A stretch of DNA of 64,000 nt from Sinonovacula constricta (taxonomy: Eukaryota; Mollusca; Bivalvia; Cardiida; Solecurtidae). Each line of letters starts with the position of its first letter. The stretch's first letter is position 1. Positions 9,301 to 24,300 of this stretch are shown here, piece after piece. The position numbers and the translations under genes were made by a program. The notes under the pieces were generated by a model, which did not search any database, was not told the origin of the DNA, and saw nothing but the letters and a program-made list of their open reading frames with translations. Location: assembly GCA_007844125.1 (NCBI GenBank), contig CM017555.1, positions 19,650,585-19,714,584 of the forward strand, given 5' to 3'.

Positions 9301-12300
9301 TTGCGTTCAGTCTTCAAGCTACTTTATGAAGTGACCATAATTATGCACATTTATTCAGACTATTAACATATTGCTTGAATGGAATATATTTTGTAGGAAA
9401 GAAATGATGTAAAAGAATTAATATAATGTCTAAACTCTTGTAAGCATAAATTGTACTCAAGGACTAAATAATTAACTTACAGAACAATTAAAACTTAACA
9501 AAATTAAAACCTTATCACCTAAAAATTCATTTAAACAATATTTTGAAAGCATTGTTAAAAAATATATTTTATTATTGAAAAATATTTTTTTATTATTGAC
9601 AAAGGCATTGCTACATATTGCCTATCCTTTGTTTAGGTCCAAATTTGTTAAAGCAAATCAGAGTTGGTCTTCTATGGAACCTATGCATTACTCAGGATTT
9701 TGTTGTTTTAAGTCCATTTTATTTATTGTGAAGGCTTCAATGCCAGGAACTTTTTGGAGGACTTACCTTAAGGCAGCCCCCTTCACACCTTGTAAAAAAC
9801 TTCAGTCAGATTTTAGTTTCCCTAAAGTATCAGACCTAAAAAAGATAGCATGGAGCTTATGATGGAGGGGTATTTCTAATGAAGATTAAGGCTTTATATA
9901 TTTTCATCAAATTAAACATGGCATATTACAGTTGCAATGTCACATTTTCTTTTCATAGCTACATCTTCAATATATTTTGGTCTCTTCAATGAAACTTTGC
10001 CATCTTACAGGCATACATGTACACACACTTAAAGGTGTGTCAGCCATAACATCTGCAAGTACAGCCCTCAAGGGCAAGGTCATATTCAGTCATATTTTAG
10101 GACATAACATCTTCAGTGGCATATGTCATTTTCAGTGACAATTTTTGTTCTCCATAGTTTTAGTTGCTAGGGTCATATCTATGTAGAATCATAGTCATTT
10201 TTCACTGAAACCTTAGGAAATTTCTTAAATTTTGAAAAAAAAAATGAGATGAAAGGAAATTTCTTAGGCTAAGAAGGTTTATGAATTGGACTTAAAATAA
10301 TTTGTATGTCTTAGGAGGATATAACAAAAAAAAAATAAGGAAATTCCGTAGTTAATGTGAGAAAAAAAAAGAAATAAATGCAAGCAGGTCTTCTTGATGA
10401 CCTGCTGTGTGCTGGTGTTTCAACCCAGAGGTTTGACTCAGGTCCTTCTTTACCATAATAGCTGGACATCCCTGTTATGACATATCATGTGTTGCTGCAG
10501 TGTATGTCAAAAACAAAACCTTCTATGCAAGCTGTTCCCTAGAGCAGCTGCTGAGCAATTGTGCATACACTGTCATATTCACTTGCAGCCCTGGTGCATT
10601 GGCACTTATTTTCCTGCATTTTCAATAATCCATACTTATCCTCGTTACAGTTACTTGCAAATTTATGTGCAAAGTTAAAAATACTTATTGCCAGAGACTC
10701 ACCAACAAGAAATGCATATTCTGATTACACATCTGACTGATCAGGATCTACATTTATTGCTTAACCTTGAACAATACATTTATAGCAGGCTAATAGTTAT
10801 GTCATAAATAATTCATGCAAATGGGCAGCTGCCTGAAATAACAGGGAGGAAGTTTGAAATAAAAACAACAACAGATGCCTGCAAAACAGTCAAGTACATG
10901 GAGAGATATCATCAGTAATTAATTTATTGTTAAACTGTCCATTTCTACATGTTATAGAATTGCCAGTTAGCCATGGAATTGACAAGAGATATAAATATGG
11001 CCTTTTCCTTCCTTCCAGATAATAATTATGAGTAAGCAGTCAACAAATGTAAAACTACAAATTGATAATTCATTTTTTGTTGTTTTGCTTGACATTTTAA
11101 GATCCATGCTTTTGTGTGTAACAGATAGTGATTTCCAAGTTAGGGAAGCAATTCAGGAGTGCAGGGAATGGTACCAGTATTACCAATTATTGATAAATCA
11201 TTAGGCCCTCTATTTGCTTTATTATTTAAAAAGAATAGCTGCTTACTTGTAGTATTGAATTTTGTTAAGATGATGACCAAAAAATGACAGCAGTTGACCA
11301 ATCCTTAATCAATATTAGCTGATAAGTGCTGTTTGAATCTTGCAAAATTAGAAGGTAATAGAATTCTTTTTTAAAAAATTGTACCTTTGCAATGTAAAAA
11401 CTTGAATATAACAGGAAAATGGGTAAGAAGCAATTGGTAGAACATTGGACTGTCTTACTAGAGATTCTGGGTTTAAATCCTACAAAAAACAGTTCTTTTA
11501 TTTTTGCTTTTATTGCATTTTTACTTCACTTTTCACTGTTTAGCATATTTATAACTCCTACATTAACTGACAAGTAGGTTTTTAGTATTATTGTAAAATC
11601 ACACACCAAAAAAGCTTTTATCCAACAGTTTGGACAAAAGCTTTTTCAACCAAAAAAGTCATTGTTACCTGAGAATCCCCTGCAGAATGCTGTTCATTGA
11701 TGCCCTCGATCTTTGTGAACAGCTAAGCTTAAATACCCACTTGTCACAGCAAACAGGTACTTCCTGTTTAAGACACACTGCAGACAGGCATCTTACTTTT
11801 GAGATCATGCTATATGTTGTCCGGTATCATGCTCAGACATCAATTTCTATTTCCACCAGATATCATTGTCGTGTTTATTTATGGAGTTGGAAAGAATGAA
11901 CTTGAAAGTGTTTTATTTTTAATGACTTGTTCGGTCTTCTATACATACACTTAAACTTAAATTAAAAGTCTGTGCAGAAATTTTACCACTGCTTTTGGTA
12001 ATTTGGGCATGACATTATTACATTTGAGAAGGGGTTGTTAGGGGTCTTCCTCCACCAATAATTAGCTGGATGCTGCCAATATGACCATAAATGTGTCATT
12101 GCGATGCAACAAACAAACAAGCAAACAAATGTTACATTTGACATTGGGAAACTGTCAGATACCACCTTAAAGCCTGCTGTGAGCAGGTAAAGCAAAGTGT
12201 CTGCGTGTCTGGTTTAATGGATTTAATGAAGAGAAACTGACTTCAGCAACTAGCAGCTGGTTGACACTGATTGTAAATACTCATTGAGAGTGGCACATTA

Positions 12301-15300
12301 AAACATTTTATTAGATTTAAGACAATAGATAAACTTGTACTTCCAGAAAAGCACCCCACAGCCAAGTTTTACCTGGATGACACATCTCCCACAATGGTAA
12401 CCACAGCAACTGGAGATGATGCCATGACAACCAGTGGAGAACAGAGCCCCAAACATGAGAAAAGGAAGGTTAAGACACCGCCTGATGGGACCCATGAGTA
12501 TATTGTATGAAGAGTTGTCAATTTTATTAATTTGTTTTTTAAAGTTTGATAATTGAAAAATGTTTGTTATTTAACCTAAAACATAAAAATGGACTACCTA
12601 ATCTTTTGAGCGAGAAATTGACATGCACCATGCTACTTTGAATTGTTTGACTCCAACTAGATGTATAAATGTGTACTTGCCAGGATTTTTGGGGTCATAA
12701 ATTTATCTTCCCAGTACCATGTGCTGGCTTCCAAAGTACACAATTTACAAATTTACCCAACGATGGTAAAAAGTAATGTCCACTGAAATAACAGCAGCTT
12801 GATAGTAGACAATTACAAAGTATACCCTAAAATTAGTTATATCATCGTTTTTTGTGGGTTTTTTTCAAGAACCTAGTTGGTAGGTTAGTTTAAAGTAAAT
12901 TATATATCTTTACATAAGAACAAGTATCATTTCCATTTTCATTTTTTTGTTTTAATCTTTCTCTGGATAATTAGATACGATACTTTCGAATTTTGAAAAA
13001 GTTGAATTTCAATAAAATTGTGACAAAGTTATTCAGGTCCTTTCTTAAAGCAAGATAATTCAGGGCAGTTTCACAATGTTATTTAATTACATCCCTGATA
13101 ATAAACAGATAATTAATTAAGCATTTCAAGAACAAACTATCAGTCTTGGATCAGGAATTAAACATTCTAAGAACAAACTATCAGTCTTGGATCAGGAATT
13201 AAACATTCTAAGAACAAACTGTCAGTCTAGGATCAAGAATTAATCAAGCATTCCAAAAATAAACAGTCAGTCTGGGATCATATCTGTAAAGATAACTCTT
13301 TTCTTTTAAACTATGAATTTTCTTAAATTTTAAATTTCCTGATATAAATCTTGGGCTATTTTTTTATGAATGGAACTATAATAAATCATATATACTAGAA
13401 AATCTTTAAAAAATGTATAAACATTGAACATTTTAGTAAGGAAAAATGACTTAAATGTTTATAGATACGATTACAGATTGTAACGCTATTGTTAATCTTT
13501 TTTAATGCACTTTTTTCTTCAATTATAGTTTACTACAAAAAACTAACCAGATTCAGTGCTCGATGCTAATTACTTAATAGGACTGAACCTGTCCAGACAA
13601 CTTCAACAAAAAAGGATTAAATCGAACACTAATATTTCATTTATGTTTAAATTTTGAAAATAAGCCCATTATTTTAATCTGATAACACAACACTTTAAGT
13701 GCTCTGGTGGCCTCTATTTGCTGACTTAACTTATATTGACTCAATGAACCCTCATTGCATAGGTTCTAATCCCAGTTGAGTCACAGTCTGGGCAAACAAT
13801 TCCATGTGGAAAAGTCTTCAGTTTGGTCCAGCAATGGTTCTACCATTTTGTTTGGGACCCTGCTTCACAGTTATAGCTTTATGTTGCTTAAATGACCATA
13901 TTTGTGGTAATATATGTCTACCATGTTTTGTTTTTACAAATTTTTCCAACTAGCTCCTCTTCTGGCCATATATTTATCAAAAGAGAGTGTATAGAAATGT
14001 ATTTAGGAAAACAAAATAATTGCTATTTAAATAATTTGATGTTTTTCAAGAGCTTGCTGCAAAAAATGCTATACAAGTACTTGACATTATGTTTTTACAA
14101 AAGACCTATACACATCATAATTGAACACATGGTCCAACAACAAATGAACACATGGCAAACATTAACACCATTATTATGTTACAATATTTGTTAGAAGCTG
14201 CATCTGCAGGCAGTTTACATTAATAACAGTTGGTCTTTATTGGGCGCACTGCGAGGTAATTTGATAATTTCGAATTAGGAATATGACCTTATCTTCCTTC
14301 ACTCTGTGATCTTTTTGGGAGGTTAATGGGCTGTGGGAAAGCATTGGGATTGGGGTGGATCTATCTAACTGGACACAGTATTAGACAGCAGTTTGATCAG
14401 GAAAGGGATGGAGATTAGTGCTTACTGACCAGTGGCATAGCAATAAACCTTTGAGCATCAAGTGTGAGTAACATCAAGTAACATATCAAGTGTCCTTCTG
14501 TAATCTCACAGCATAGTGCTATCATTTTAGGGGGGTGGGGGATGGGTATGGGACTCTTAAGAATGCCATATCCAAATTCCCAATGCCATTAAGCACCCTG
14601 CAAGGGTCTTATTGATTCACATACCTCACTGTCTGCCTGAGAAATAATGAGAAAGTTTTATCCTCTCAAAAGTCTGTCAGCGAGGCAGGCCTTTAAGTGT
14701 CTGAGAAATCAGCAAGATTTGTTGTTTGGCTCAATAAGCTTTTTTTGTGTATAGGTCTTTGTTAGCACAAATGATTAAACTTATCCAACTTTAACATTGT
14801 TGCTATTCTGGCAAGGTGTTTAACAAAAAGAACTAACTCTTAAATGCCATATTATCCTGCTTTTACTACCAGGTGAAGGAGAGTGACACCCTGCAGAAGA
14901 TTGCTGCCCACTTTGATACCACGCCATCAGAATTGAAAAAACTCAACAAACTTATGACCACTTCTATGATCTTTGCAGGACAGGTAATACAGGTTGTTCA
15001 TATAATGAAAAGGGTTTTCTTTTCCAGACAGGTTAATGCATTTCATTAATAATTTGGATGATTGTTACTATATCAATTATTATTAGATAACTATATCATA
15101 TTGATATTTTGCATGAGATGTCTTTGTTTGCCCCTCTGTATCAAGTTATTAGACAATATTTTATAAAAACTGATCAGTAAAAGAAGATCTGGGCCAAAAT
15201 CAAAGGACACATGATACAGAAATAGATTGGGTTTAATTGGCTGATGATACCTTCTTGTTTTCAGTTAATGCAGCATCATATCTTTAAAGGAACAGTAAAT

Positions 15301-18300
15301 CTCAGTACCTAAAGGAATGATGACATGATTTTAATACATAATTTAAAAGAACCAGAAAACACAGAATCGGCCGCAATAGCTCAGGTGGTAGAGCATCGAC
15401 TTGCAGATGGGGAGGTCGCGGGTTCAAATCCCGGCCGGGTCAAACCAGACTTTAAAGTTTGTAGTAGTGGCTTCCCTCCTAACGATCGGATCTAAGGGAC
15501 AGCATTAAGCCTGACTCGTTGGTGTCGGTATAATGGACCGGCCAGGTTCAGTCCCTGGGCACCTCATAAGTGCCCCTGTGCTATAATAATAGAAATGTCG
15601 CTGCACAGTATCGGCAAAAATGCCTGCAAAACCCATCCCAGAAAACTCATGTGTCCATGTCGTCTGATGTATGTTCTCGGAGTCTTTTTCATATCCTCTT
15701 TATTTGTGAATGCTTCCTAGGCTTCTGTTGCCTAATTGTAAAAGCTGACAACTTGTTTCTCTGAAGTCACTTGCTGCATAGGTTCTAGTCTTGGTTCAAT
15801 CAAGATGTCAATGTGGGAATGTCTCTCAGCTATTCTGTTAGCAGCTGGTGGTTCAGGCCCGACATTCGTCTGGTCTCCTGTACCAATACTTCTATTCATT
15901 GACAGTAATTGTGTTACTGTAATATACCTCAAATAAAAGAAAAAAACAATATGACTATACATCTATTATTTTATTTCCAGAGTGTGTGGAATATTTACAC
16001 ATATTTGCAATTAAAGGTGTATAACTACCAGTCATTCTGAGTAAGAAAAGAGGTTTTAAGAAAGATTCATGGTTTTTGTTAAAAGTGATTTATTTCCTCT
16101 TATGTCCTAGATTTGGACAAGAGTTTCTATATAGCACCAAAACACTTTCAAAAATAGTTTGTTTTTTATATTTCTATCATCTGTGTTTCTTATATACATC
16201 ATAGTTGTATGTAGCTTTTTTGAAAGCTAACAGATGAATACTAATTTAGCAACATTAAATCCATACTTCCAATAAAGTCACCGATAAAAGTTTTTTTTCA
16301 TTAGGAAACATTGATGCATAATGGCCATGCACTTAAATTTTACATCTCAAATTTACATCTTATTTATAGAAATTGTAATTGAAAGCATTATTTAAATTGA
16401 TAAAAGAGCTACAGAAAAAGAGTACTAAATATAATTTTGTTTTACCATATGTCACATATTTCTAAACCATATTCATTTTGTTGATACTCATTGAAGTGAT
16501 CATGTCGGGATGATTCTAATTAGTACTAGGTATAAAGGTTTTGGAGAAGGAATAAGGCATTTAGCAGGTCTCTAACCAGGTTTTGTTTAAGCTGTGATAA
16601 AATTTGACGTAATGGAAATAAATGTAAGATTAGAAATATTTCCCAAAGCCAATAAGCAGAGGTATGCTGTATTTGCATGTATATTTGATATAGGCAAGGT
16701 GCCTGATACCATTTTTACAACAAGTGATTTCTGTTTGCGCAAACATTCTGTACATTGCTTTATGGATTTGGGACTGTTGCTGGGATTCTAGTCCAACAAA
16801 GGAAACAACAATTTATGTAGAAAAAACAATAAATGCAATTCTTAGCACTTCTAAGCGGAGTCTTTAATTCATAGTGAAAATAAAGCTTGTTACAAACAGT
16901 TTAAAGGATTTTGATCTACTTTTTAGCTCACCTGAGCATAATGTCCTCGAGGGGAGCTTTTGTCGTCAGTCATTTGTCGTCAACATTTTAGGTTGTGAAC
17001 ACGCTAGAGTCCACAGTTTTTATCCAATCTTCATCAAACTTGGTCAGAATGTTTGTCTACATGAAATCTTGGATGAGTTTATTTTTGGGTCACCTGGGGT
17101 CAAAAAGTAGGTCACTATTACAAATTTTAGGAAAATCTTGTGAACACACTAGAGATCACATTTATAGCCCAATCTTCAACAAACTTGGTCAGAATGTTTG
17201 TCTGCATGAAATCTTTGATGAGTTCGTAACTGGGTCACGTGGGGTCAAAAAGTAGGTCACTATTACAAATTTTAGGAAAATCTTGTGAACACACTAGAGA
17301 TCACATTTATAGCCCAATCTTCAACAAACTTGGTCAGAATGTTTGTCTGCATGAAATCTTGGATGAGTTCGTAACTGGGTCACGTGGGGTCAAAAACTAG
17401 GTTACTAGGGCAAATTGTTGAAAAAGCTTGTTAACACACAAGAGGACACATACATGAAATCTTGGATGACTTCATAACTGGGTCACATGGGGTCAATAAT
17501 TAGGTCAGTAGGTCAAATCGTAAAGCTTGTGAACACACTAGAGACCACATTTATAGCTCAATCCTCACCAAACTTGATCAAAATGTTTGTCTGCATATAA
17601 TCTTGGATGAGTTCATTATTGGGTCACATGGGTTCAAAAAGCAGGTCACTAGGTTAAATCTTAGCAAAAGCTTGTGAACACACAAGAGGCCCCATTTATG
17701 GCTCAATCTTCACCAAACTTGATCAGAATGTTTGCCTTCAATAAATCTTGAATGAATTCATAATTGGGTCATGTGGGGTCAAAAAGTGGGTCACTATGTC
17801 AAATCTTAGAAAAAGCTTGTGAACACACTCCAGACCACATTCATCACCAAACTTGATCAGATTGTTTGTCTGCATTAAATCTTTAATGAATATATTATTG
17901 GGTCACGTAAGGTCAGAAAGTAGGTCACTAGGTCACATTTTAGGAAAAACTTTGTGAAAACACTTTATCTTCACATAACTTGGCCAGAATGTTTGCCAGT
18001 GTGAAATCTTACATAGATTTGAAGTGGGTCATGTGGATTCAGTAGGTTTCTTGGTAAAATTCTAGAAAAAGTTATCAACCCAGTGGCCACACTTATGGTC
18101 CAATCTTCAACAAAGATTTCTCAAGTAAATAACTCTTAATTACCAGATTTGAGCCTACTAAAAGCCTTTGTCATCAGGTGAGCGATTAAGGGCCATCATA
18201 CCCCTCTTGTTTTTAAACCTCTTTGTTAGTAGTCTCCTACATATCCTTGTCAATTCTCTCTACATCTGATTATTTGTAGGTACTGTTTGTCCCAGACAAA

Positions 18301-21300
18301 GATTACGAGAAGTCTCGGACCCCTTCTGTCTCCAACTCGGACGAGGGTAACGGTCAGTCTTCCAGTGTTTCCAGGAACATGCCAGATAGACCCACTATGG
18401 TACAATTAACAATTGCTCAGAAAGAATGTGATCCAAGTTCTTCTCTCTACAGTGTCACATATCAATTTTCAATCTGGTAGATTTGACTCAAGTATTTTCC
18501 GACTTTCTTATTCTTAATTATTTATTTATTTTCTTAATTTTATGATTTTCTTTTTTATTGACTCATTTTAAATAATGTTAATAACTATGGACAGACAGCC
18601 ATTATGTATGTCATATAATGTATCTGAGATGTTATTTGCACCAAATTTGATGATGAAATTCCCATCCATACATAACTTCTATTCCATATACAATCTTTGT
18701 TAAAATAAGGTCAGAAGATATAGCCTCAAATTCTCTCACCTCATTTCAGAATGTGGATTATGTCAAGGTTCTCAGTATATATCTTCAAAACATTATCTCT
18801 TCATAATAAAGAAGTTAAACAAACATGTATTCCTTATCAATCTACAGGAAATGTTTTTACTGTATGCATACATTTATCATCACATCTCAAGATTATAATA
18901 AACCATTTAACAGATTGTTTTTTTATTACATTAGACTGCTCAATCTGAAACATTGCAAATGTTAAGTTTTCATTTTTTTAGTGTTTCTCATTTGAGGTTG
19001 TCGACCCTCAAGCTCATATGCAGCCTCAATATAAAAATGACCATGGTTCATTAACTACTCTTTTGTATCTGAGTTAATAATAATAATATTTCATTATTTA
19101 TATTTATTGATTTGGTGGTCACAAATTAAAATAGAAGATTTTAAGTATAAATAAACCCCACCCAAACAGGAACAGAGACAGATATCAAAAGTGGATTCAA
19201 GTGTATTTTAGTCTATATATCAACGACAATTTTAAGTGAACATGAACAAGCTAGCCATTACAACTGCCTTAATTATCAAGCTTTAAAAAGTTAACAGAAA
19301 ACCTTTTTTTCAAGATTGGGTAAATATTGTTTAATATGTATATGCTATTAAATCACCTCTCCATGTAACTGCACAATTTACATTATTTAGATCTTTTCTG
19401 TAATATATTCAAATTGACACATGTTAAATGCTGCAAAAGCAAAAAGCAAAAAAAAAATAAAAAAAATTGGCTAATGGTGGGACTCAATGCTAAAAGGTTG
19501 GTAGTCATGCAATTAACAGAAATAAGCCAAGTTATGTTCCTGTTATTAGTTATTCTTCTTTTTGTTTATGTTTATGTATATATAAATGCATGCTTATGGA
19601 TTAAATCCATAGCTACGCATTGATTAATAGAAAAGCAGAATTGACTTCTTGACAAAGAGAGTGTTTATGTGTTCATAAATTTCTTAAATATGTAGGAATA
19701 TTTATTTTGTCCTTTTAGATAAAGAGTGAGAAATTCCACTGAAAGAAAAACTTATTTTACTTTGGCCCACTGTGCAATGATAGGGGTTATCATTTTCCGC
19801 TCTAGGTTCCAAGGGAGGTAATTAAGGACTAGGGAAATCAGCAGATTAAAATGAAGTTTAAAGACAAAGACATTTGTTGATTTCGGTGTATGATCTTATA
19901 TCAATCATGGTCATAGAAAAAATTATTAATAAATATCCTCTAAATCATCATATGTTGATGTCATAGAGCTATATTAAGCTAATGCCTATGCCTATGTTTT
20001 TTATGTGCGCTATGTAACCTCACCTCACCACATATATTTAGTATGACTAAACCAAGCAAAAAAAAACCTGATAGTGGAATCAGTAGAGCTTGGAGGCACT
20101 GGGTTTGATCAACTGGCTGCGAAAAACCAAAGTCATTGAAAATAGTTGAGGGTTAGCTCCTTTGGTCACTTTCATTTAAATATGAGAGTAGATCTGCCAA
20201 GTGGCTGGATAATGTGTCTGGGTGCCTTTTATGCCAGGTGCTCATGACATGCTATGCACATTGAAGGCAGCTCTACATCTCTTTAAAATGGAAACTGTCT
20301 CCAAATAACTGAAATTCTGCTGATGGGACAGTACATGTAAATCCAACAAAAAACAAGACTGAAACTGCTTCTTATTTCCTTATATACAGGATTTGCCTCT
20401 GATAAAAGCTGTAAACAGCTCCCCGACTAAAGTCCCAGGCCATGTAGAAAGACAGCCTGCAACAACTGCGAAGGATCTGTTGGAGTATGAGATAATGATT
20501 CCCCACAAACTTACTGAGGACGAGGCTGAACAGCTGGACAAAGACTGCCTGGAGAGGTTCATCAAGCTGAATGTGAAACACATTACTGATGGACAGGTAA
20601 GCATCAAGAGTTATGACCCTTTATTTATTATTTAAAGACAAAAATAAGACTAAAATTATATTGAGAAATACTCTGTACTAAGAAAATGTTGCTGGTTGAA
20701 ATAAAATAAATGATTATCAAATTTTAAAAAATAATGTTTGTAGTAATCTTTTTTATGGGAGTGTTTTTTTTGACCTGTTATGTTAAAACTATGACCCCAT
20801 CTTTCAAATGGTTTCAAAAATTGTTATGCTAATGAGCAATATCTTTTTACACTAACTATATTTTTTAATAAATAAGAAAGTGTAACACATATTAGTTTAT
20901 TGTATGAAAATGTAAATAACACAACTGATGAGCAATAGACATGGTCTTTTTCATTGTCAGAGAAGTTATTTTAAAGCCATAATTTTTATATTAAACTGCC
21001 AATTGTTTTTAATAAAGGGAGTTTAATAAATAAACAAATAATTCTTAGTAATTTGTTGAAACTATTTGTCAATATGGAATTTCGTTTTAATTTATTATAA
21101 TGTAACAGCTCTCAGTGTTACTTAAATGCATAAATTAAACTGTTTTACTTTCAAGTATCATAAGACATGTGTTGATTTGTATGCTTTTCTGTTTTGTCTT
21201 TACTAGCGCCATTTTGAAGATAAGTCAAAGGTACTTGTATATAAACTATAGTAGAGTAACATTTACATTAAATTGTGTAAATGTACCTATATTGTAATTA

Positions 21301-24300
21301 TTCTTATAAATGCCCATTTTCATTTATTGCTTTTTTCCTTGTCTTAGGAACTCTTCCCCTAATTTTTCCAAGTATTCTTTCCATTATTTATCCAATCATT
21401 CTTTCCATCTTAATGTATCATTTCTTTTTCATAACACCAAAAGCCTTCTCAGCAGATCACACTTGCACTATTGGTAGAAATGGCAATGTTGTTTATTTTA
21501 TTATTTTTTTATATAAAATTAAAAGCTGATCATTATTTTCATTTTCTGATAATAATACATTCTTTATTAAATCATTTTCCATTCATTCATTATTATGTTC
21601 ATCGTCATTTTAAAGCTTCCTACATGGAAACAACAGCACATAAAATCACTTACTATTATCATGATTTTTCTACCATTTTACAACATTTGAATGTATAATC
21701 TATTTTTTTAATGTTTCACTTTCAAATACTCATTTGGTAATAAATAAGTCATCCATAAACCACAAGCTTACAGTCACTTTCTTATGGAAGATTTAAAAAA
21801 ACTACATGAGAGTTATGTAGGGTGGGAAGATGTCACCTGAGGGTCTAATATTCATGCACTGAAAAAGCATGCCAAGACAGTAAAGTAATTCTAATCCTGC
21901 ATGAATTTCCAAGGGATAGATGGTTATTTTCCCAAGTTTAACTTTATCACAAACTGTCTCAAACAGTCGACTTGGAAGATATGAGTTATCTGCCTTATTG
22001 TTTCTTTTTTCTATCTCCCTTTTCTGAATATTGTTGGAAAAAAATATGATTTTAGAAAAAATGCAAAATCAATACTCTTATGTTATCAAATTTGACTATT
22101 TTTTCTTTGGCATTTTTAAAAAAAAATAAATCTTAGCTACAAAAAACATGGTCATTAACAATCCTCAGTTGTTAATTTTTAAATTGGAAACATCTTAAAA
22201 ATCACAAATGCTTTGTACGACACACAACACTGCTAAATTAAAAGGAAAATTGCATTTTTGTAATGTAATTTTTCATAAGAATTTCTTTTTTTTTTATTGT
22301 ATGAGAAACTTTTAATCTCTTCCTATATGACCAACTTTTCTTTCCAATTGCTAGGTTATTCTCCTCTGTGTCTCACCCTGGGGAAAAAGTGCCTGAAAGA
22401 CATTTTTAGTTGCTTTTTTTTATAATAAATAGAGGATGCTTAAATTTGTAGGAAACGCAACTGCTGACACACAAAAAATATCTAAATGAAATGGCATTTC
22501 CTATGACATATACTTACTGGTCCTGTTGTATTGTTTTTGCATTTTTATCTGCCTTTTAGTTATTTGTAACTTGTATACAACTGCAAATGCAAACACTGTT
22601 AGTGATCATAATATGCAGTTCAACACATTCTCAAAACAAAATTAACAGTTTTTGTTTTAGAAACTGTATCAACCTATGCTGCAGTAAATCAGCTTAACAC
22701 ATTATCTATAATTAAATTTCATAAAAATCTGATAAATTTGGATTCACTTCAAGCATTTTTTCCTACTGACATTATCCATTGCAATGACACACCTTTTTCA
22801 ATAGTGAAACACATGTATCGAGGGCTTGGTGCAAAACTATTGTAACTGCGATTTTCACTTTTTTACAGGAAAGAATAAAAACTGATTTTTTAAAATACTT
22901 TTACTTTAATTTCACAAATATCTTCAAATGTTAAGGCAATAAGAAGTCTGTTGTATATTATGTATGATACATTAACAAATAATAATCAAATATTGACTTT
23001 GAAGCAAATAACCCAGTTACAATAGTTTTGCTCCTCAAATTTTAGAAAAATCTACCAAGTGTTTCAGTGCAATACTATTGTAACTGTATTAATAATGTTT
23101 TATTTTACACTGACTTTAAGTTTTTTAACAAAAACAAACTTCTGCATGATGATGGATACAAAATAAAACAAATTTGCAATAAACTTTCTTTAACTTTATT
23201 GAATTAACCCTTTCTTTTCTCAGATAACAGAACTTGCTCAAGAAATTATTTGACATTCACATTGGTGTTCAATATTATAATTCGAGAGGCATACACGTAA
23301 TAGCAAACATCACAGAAATGTGTTTGCTAAAACATCAACTAAAAAACCCTTAACATCTAGCTTCTTTCTCCTGGTTATTATTTCCATATATGTTACATAT
23401 CCTGTCAATAGGTACATGTAACATCAACATAGTTTTATTACAAAAATATGTTTAATGCAAATTATTACACATCTGTATCATGCTTTAGTTATTTAAGCAA
23501 TATTTTTGTATTGTATTCACGAAAGAAATACAAACTCTTGATTATCTACTTATGATTATCTTTTGTCTTTTTCACTAAGCCCAAGGATATTTTGTTTCTA
23601 AAAAAACAGTGATGACCATTTGTCTGACACTGATAGTGTTGCAAGAAAAAATGTTTTGCACACTTTTGTGCAACATTTCTCTCCTGGTAGGGAGTAATGA
23701 GTCATGCAATTTCTCCTACTACTATAAGTGTTTGTTGTTGATCTGCCTTTTGCATTCTTAATAGCATATTTTAAAATGAAATCCCTTTTGTTAATATCTC
23801 CTAACTGCCAAAATTTATGGAAAATGTGATCCCTGTTTTGTTGAGAAATATTTTGCTAGCATCTAAAGCGACAGAGAAAGATCTCCACACCTTGGTCCCA
23901 TTCCTTTCGCTTTCTTTATGCTCTTTGGTAAGTTGAAAAATAAGATTTTCCTGCAGTTTTTACTTTTCTTTCTTATGTTTCTGGCCCAAAGCTCTGGCTT
24001 GCGAACCTCTTTTTTCATAACAATTACTGTCCTGTCCACTTTGACCTGCTACATCTACAACACCCTACCCACTTTGACCTGCCACATCCACAACCACCTG
24101 CCCTGCCACATCCACAACACCCTGCCCTGCCACATCCACAACCACCTGCCCTGCCACATCCACAACCACCTGCCCTGCCACATCCACAACCACCTGCCCT
24201 GCCACATCCACAACCACCTGCCCTGCCACATCCACAACACCTTGCCCTGCCACATCCACAACCACCTGCCCTGCCACATCCACAACCACCTGCCCTGCCA

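Larger units (their letters stand above)
6331..12346 (+). other. OXR1 intron with degenerate repeats
   Basis: No coding exon is visible in these 6 kb. It holds a degenerate tandem stretch at 7105-7340 (recurring 'ctttctattactga(g/a)caa(g)tagat'), a 20-bp duplication AAAAATGTGTCACATACA at 8050-8085, a family B SINE at 8778-9020, SINE-like remnants at 10385-10480 and 11420-11485, and a family B tail at 12036-12127. The open frames at 9575-9862 and 11630-11899 have no splice or homology support. Confidence 0.5.
12505..14872 (+). other. OXR1 intron
   Basis: It holds a 41-bp tandem repeat (13122-13281) and a diverged SINE (13698-13905). No exon seen. Confidence 0.5.
14984..18279 (+). other. OXR1 intron with SINE C and a long bivalve repeat
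   Basis: It contains a well-preserved tRNA-derived SINE (15368-15645), a SINE-like fragment (15760-15960) and the 1.25-kb repeat at 16926-18183. No further exon is visible; open frames at 16874-17255 lie in the repeat. Confidence 0.6.

Noticed and set aside
15368..15441. Possible functional tRNA gene
   Set aside because: The A and B boxes are good, but the head continues into a SINE body and the acceptor ends do not pair convincingly.
16874..17255. Overlapping open frames of 78 and 86 codons
   Set aside because: They lie entirely inside the tandem-unit bivalve repeat.
18345..18350. Alternative donor GAGG|GTAACG in OXR1 exon d
   Set aside because: It is phase 1, incompatible with the phase 0 start of exon e.
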